The translations under genes were made by a program, and so were the position numbers. A stretch of 5,677 nucleotides of DNA, from assembly GCA_030599175.1 (NCBI GenBank), contig JAUVON010000200.1:1-5677 (forward strand). The letters run 5' to 3'. This DNA comes from Desulfobulbaceae bacterium. Its GTDB lineage: Bacteria; Desulfobacterota; Desulfobulbia; Desulfobulbales; Desulfocapsaceae. This document shows positions 5,380 through 5,677 of this stretch, piece by piece. Position 1 is the stretch's first letter. Every line of letters begins with the position of its first letter. Below the pieces are notes generated by a model. It worked only from the letters and a program-made list of their open reading frames with translations, had not been told where the DNA came from and ran no database searches.

Positions 5380-5677
5380 CTATTCCTCGGGTAGAAAAGA
5401 AATATAGATATCTTCTCCCCGAACTTGAACATCATATTTTCTAAGATCAGGGGAATCATGAGTAAGGCATTTTCCCGTATTCAGATCATATTTCCACTGG
5501 TGCCTGTGACAGGTGGCTATGGTTCCATCAATTTTACCTGCGGTAAGATCAGCCCCCTGATGTTTACAGCTCACTTCAATTCCAGAAAACTCCTTCTCTT
5601 TATGTTGAATAATACCAATTTTTTTTCCAAATATAGAAAAAGATTTAATGTGTTTATCCTTAAAATCATTTATTTTA
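5380..5677 (-). CDS. Rieske [2Fe-2S] ferredoxin-like protein, N-terminus cut by window edge
   Basis: This is a small soluble electron-transfer protein of the Rieske type. In the 98 visible residues, C37-K-H39 and C56-H-R-H59 form the CxH-x16-CxxH ligand set: two Cys bind one iron and two His the other. The surrounding CKHQGADL and CHRHQWKYDLNTGKCL are typical of ferredoxin or dioxygenase-component Rieske domains. The reading frame stays open upstream of the first ligand to the window edge (INDFKDKHIKSF, then SIFGKKIGIIQ), and these residues match the first strands of the Rieske fold. The true start therefore lies just beyond the window, not at the GTG at 5574 that would leave only one residue before the CxH motif. 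It ends shortly after the domain (ISFLPEE), so it is stand-alone and not fused to an oxygenase. The redox partner is unknown from this window. Confidence 0.92.
   Translation of the reverse strand, partial: KINDFKDKHIKSFSIFGKKIGIIQHKEKEFSGIEVSCKHQGADLTAGKIDGTIATCHRHQWKYDLNTGKCLTHDSPDLRKYDVQVRGEDIYISFLPEE

Noticed and set aside
5380..5574. Rieske gene starting at the GTG at 5574
   Set aside because: That start would remove the first strands of the fold and leave one residue before the CxH ligands; the frame continues open with Rieske-like sequence to the window edge.
1..5677. CRISPR array, tRNA, rRNA, toxin-antitoxin or defence island
   Set aside because: No regularly spaced direct repeats, no cloverleaf sequence and no hallmark defence genes were seen; most genes are core housekeeping functions.

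Overview
The window reads as a chromosomal segment of a moderately AT-rich Gram-negative bacterium. A Desulfobacterota (former Deltaproteobacteria, Desulfobulbaceae-like) origin fits best. The reasons are an RNB-family exoribonuclease of about 670 residues, a diadenylate-cyclase-like protein with a long N-terminal sensor region, a four-cysteine ribosomal protein L28, a stand-alone small Rieske ferredoxin, and intergenic palindromic repeats of a kind I associate with that group. This assignment is inference from protein style; no rRNA or species marker is present.

Layout. Positions 1-789 (minus strand) hold era, the ribosome-assembly GTPase, cut off in its C-terminal KH domain by the window edge. 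A 334-bp divergent intergenic region (790-1123) follows. It contains a plausible era promoter, a short dyad at that promoter, and a 147-bp palindromic element (869-1015) with near-perfect 20-bp terminal inverted repeats that looks like a MITE. Positions 1124-3127 (plus) encode an RNase II/R-type 3'-5' exoribonuclease with all four catalytic aspartates. Five bases after its stop, a TTG-initiated gene (3133-4569, plus) encodes a 478-residue protein whose C-terminus is a DisA_N/DAC-like (c-di-AMP synthase) domain. The DGA motif is intact, but the second nucleotide-binding motif is RYN rather than RHR. The two genes form a tight, probably translationally coupled operon.

After 4569 comes a hairpin-forming intergenic repeat (about 4572-4676), then a run of minus-strand genes. 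From the right edge these are a partial Rieske [2Fe-2S] protein (5380-5677), rpmB for L28 (5041-5235) with a good sigma70-like promoter and a textbook intrinsic terminator, and a small unrecognised acidic protein (4705-4959). The small gene starts only 22 bp past the rpmB terminator.

Functionally, era, the RNase and rpmB all belong to ribosome or RNA metabolism. The least conventional part is the pairing of an RNA-degrading enzyme with a putative cyclic-dinucleotide synthase carrying an altered active-site motif. No CRISPR array, tRNA, rRNA, phage gene or complete insertion sequence was found.
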